From: Bacillus sp. (in: firmicutes)
GTDB lineage: Bacteria > Bacillota > Bacilli > Bacillales > Cytobacillaceae
NCBI GenBank assembly: GCA_003457145.1
Contig: DMSR01000121.1
Location: 1-5,436 of the forward strand
DNA length: 5,436 bases
Direction of reading: 5' to 3'
Position 1 is the stretch's first letter. The number at the start of each line of letters is the position of its first letter. Positions 5,052 to 5,436 of this stretch are shown piece after piece. Made by a program: the position numbers and the translations under genes. The notes below the pieces were generated by a model. That model worked only from the letters and a program-made list of their open reading frames with translations. It was not told where the DNA came from and did not search any database.

Positions 5052-5436
5052 TTAAACAATTCTCCGCCCGCTTTTTCCAAGGGCATAATAAATTCCATGC
5101 TGAAGGGATTGCAGGCATTCGAATTTCTTGAGGCTTGTCAGTGTTTGTGTAATGACAATAGCTAACTCAGCTGAAATCCCAACTAAAATGACCTCTACAC
5201 CAAGCAGTCTGGCTGCGGATCCTAAACGGTCAATTAGTTCAGCGGTAAATTGGGATATGTCCTTGTTCAGCCCTGTTAAATCCAGCAGGACGTATTTCGC
5301 TTTGTATTTTGGCAGGTTAAAAAGTGTATTGCTTATTAAATCCTCAGCTCGTTCTTCATCGTATCTGCCGATCAAAGGAACGACGACAATTCCATCAAGC
5401 ACGGGGATCAATGGTGAAGAAAGCTCTTTTACCAGG
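5052..5436 (-). CDS. RsbR-type stressosome protein, C-terminal STAS domain (5' end outside the window)
   Basis: The visible 127 residues are the C-terminal STAS domain of an RsbR paralogue, a scaffold subunit of the cytoplasmic stressosome that controls the general stress response through RsbT. The window cuts the gene. The frame is open through position 5436 and begins LVKELSSPLIPVLDGIVVVP, the characteristic RsbR linker and first STAS strand. It continues with LIGRYDEERAE, YVLLDLTGL, AARLLGVEVILVGIS and LQSLQHGIYYAL, all at the expected spacing. An internal TTG at 5411 is not the likely start, because homology runs straight through it. Aligned with RsbRA from memory, the first phospho-acceptor Thr seems replaced by Ser (visible residue 61) and the second by Val (about residue 94). 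The missing N-terminal sensor domain would show which paralogue it is. Confidence 0.88.
   Translation of the reverse strand, partial: LVKELSSPLIPVLDGIVVVPLIGRYDEERAEDLISNTLFNLPKYKAKYVLLDLTGLNKDISQFTAELIDRLGSAARLLGVEVILVGISAELAIVITQTLTSLKKFECLQSLQHGIYYALGKSGRRIV

Noticed and set aside
1..5436. CRISPR arrays, insertion sequences, tRNA or rRNA genes
   Set aside because: No regularly spaced repeats, transposase motifs, terminal inverted repeats or tRNA cloverleaf signatures were seen on either strand.

Overview
The window looks like chromosomal DNA from a low-GC Gram-positive bacterium of the Bacillaceae type. It has strong AGGAGG-like ribosome binding sites, a Bacillus-style S-box (SAM-I) riboswitch with a transcription terminator, a lipoprotein-anchored ABC importer, and an RsbR-like STAS protein, which belongs to the Bacillus stressosome.

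Positions 1-3304 are read on the minus strand and hold a BMP/NupNOPQ-type ABC import operon. In transcription order they are: a sigma-A-like promoter (about 3304-3277), a complete SAM-I riboswitch aptamer (3223-3109), an intrinsic terminator (3089-3056), an AT-rich leader, a BMP-family lipoprotein substrate-binding gene (2911-1892), an intercistronic hairpin (1867-1840), a two-domain ABC ATPase gene (1815-277) and the start of a permease gene (311 to past position 1). The permease runs out of the window, and a second permease probably follows beyond it, as in the B. subtilis guanosine transporter operon.

Positions 3305-3582 are the gene-free part of the divergent intergenic region. Positions 3583-4782 (plus strand) encode a 399-residue FAD-dependent oxidoreductase of the UbiH/PHBH-like monooxygenase class, apparently monocistronic and ended by a hairpin terminator at 4838-4887. 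Positions 4888-5051 hold no intact gene, although minus-strand reading frames there look like a possible relic. Positions 5052-5436 (minus strand) are the C-terminal STAS domain of an RsbR-type stressosome protein whose N-terminus lies outside the window.

The main point of interest is the combination of a nucleoside-type (BMP) ABC importer with a SAM riboswitch. Relatives are known or assumed to import purine nucleosides. Control by SAM suggests instead a sulfur-containing nucleoside or another methionine-cycle compound, such as methylthioadenosine, S-adenosylhomocysteine, S-adenosylmethionine or methylthioribose. The binding protein lacks the family's usual ligand-site motif, which fits altered specificity. 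The substrate is inferred, not shown.
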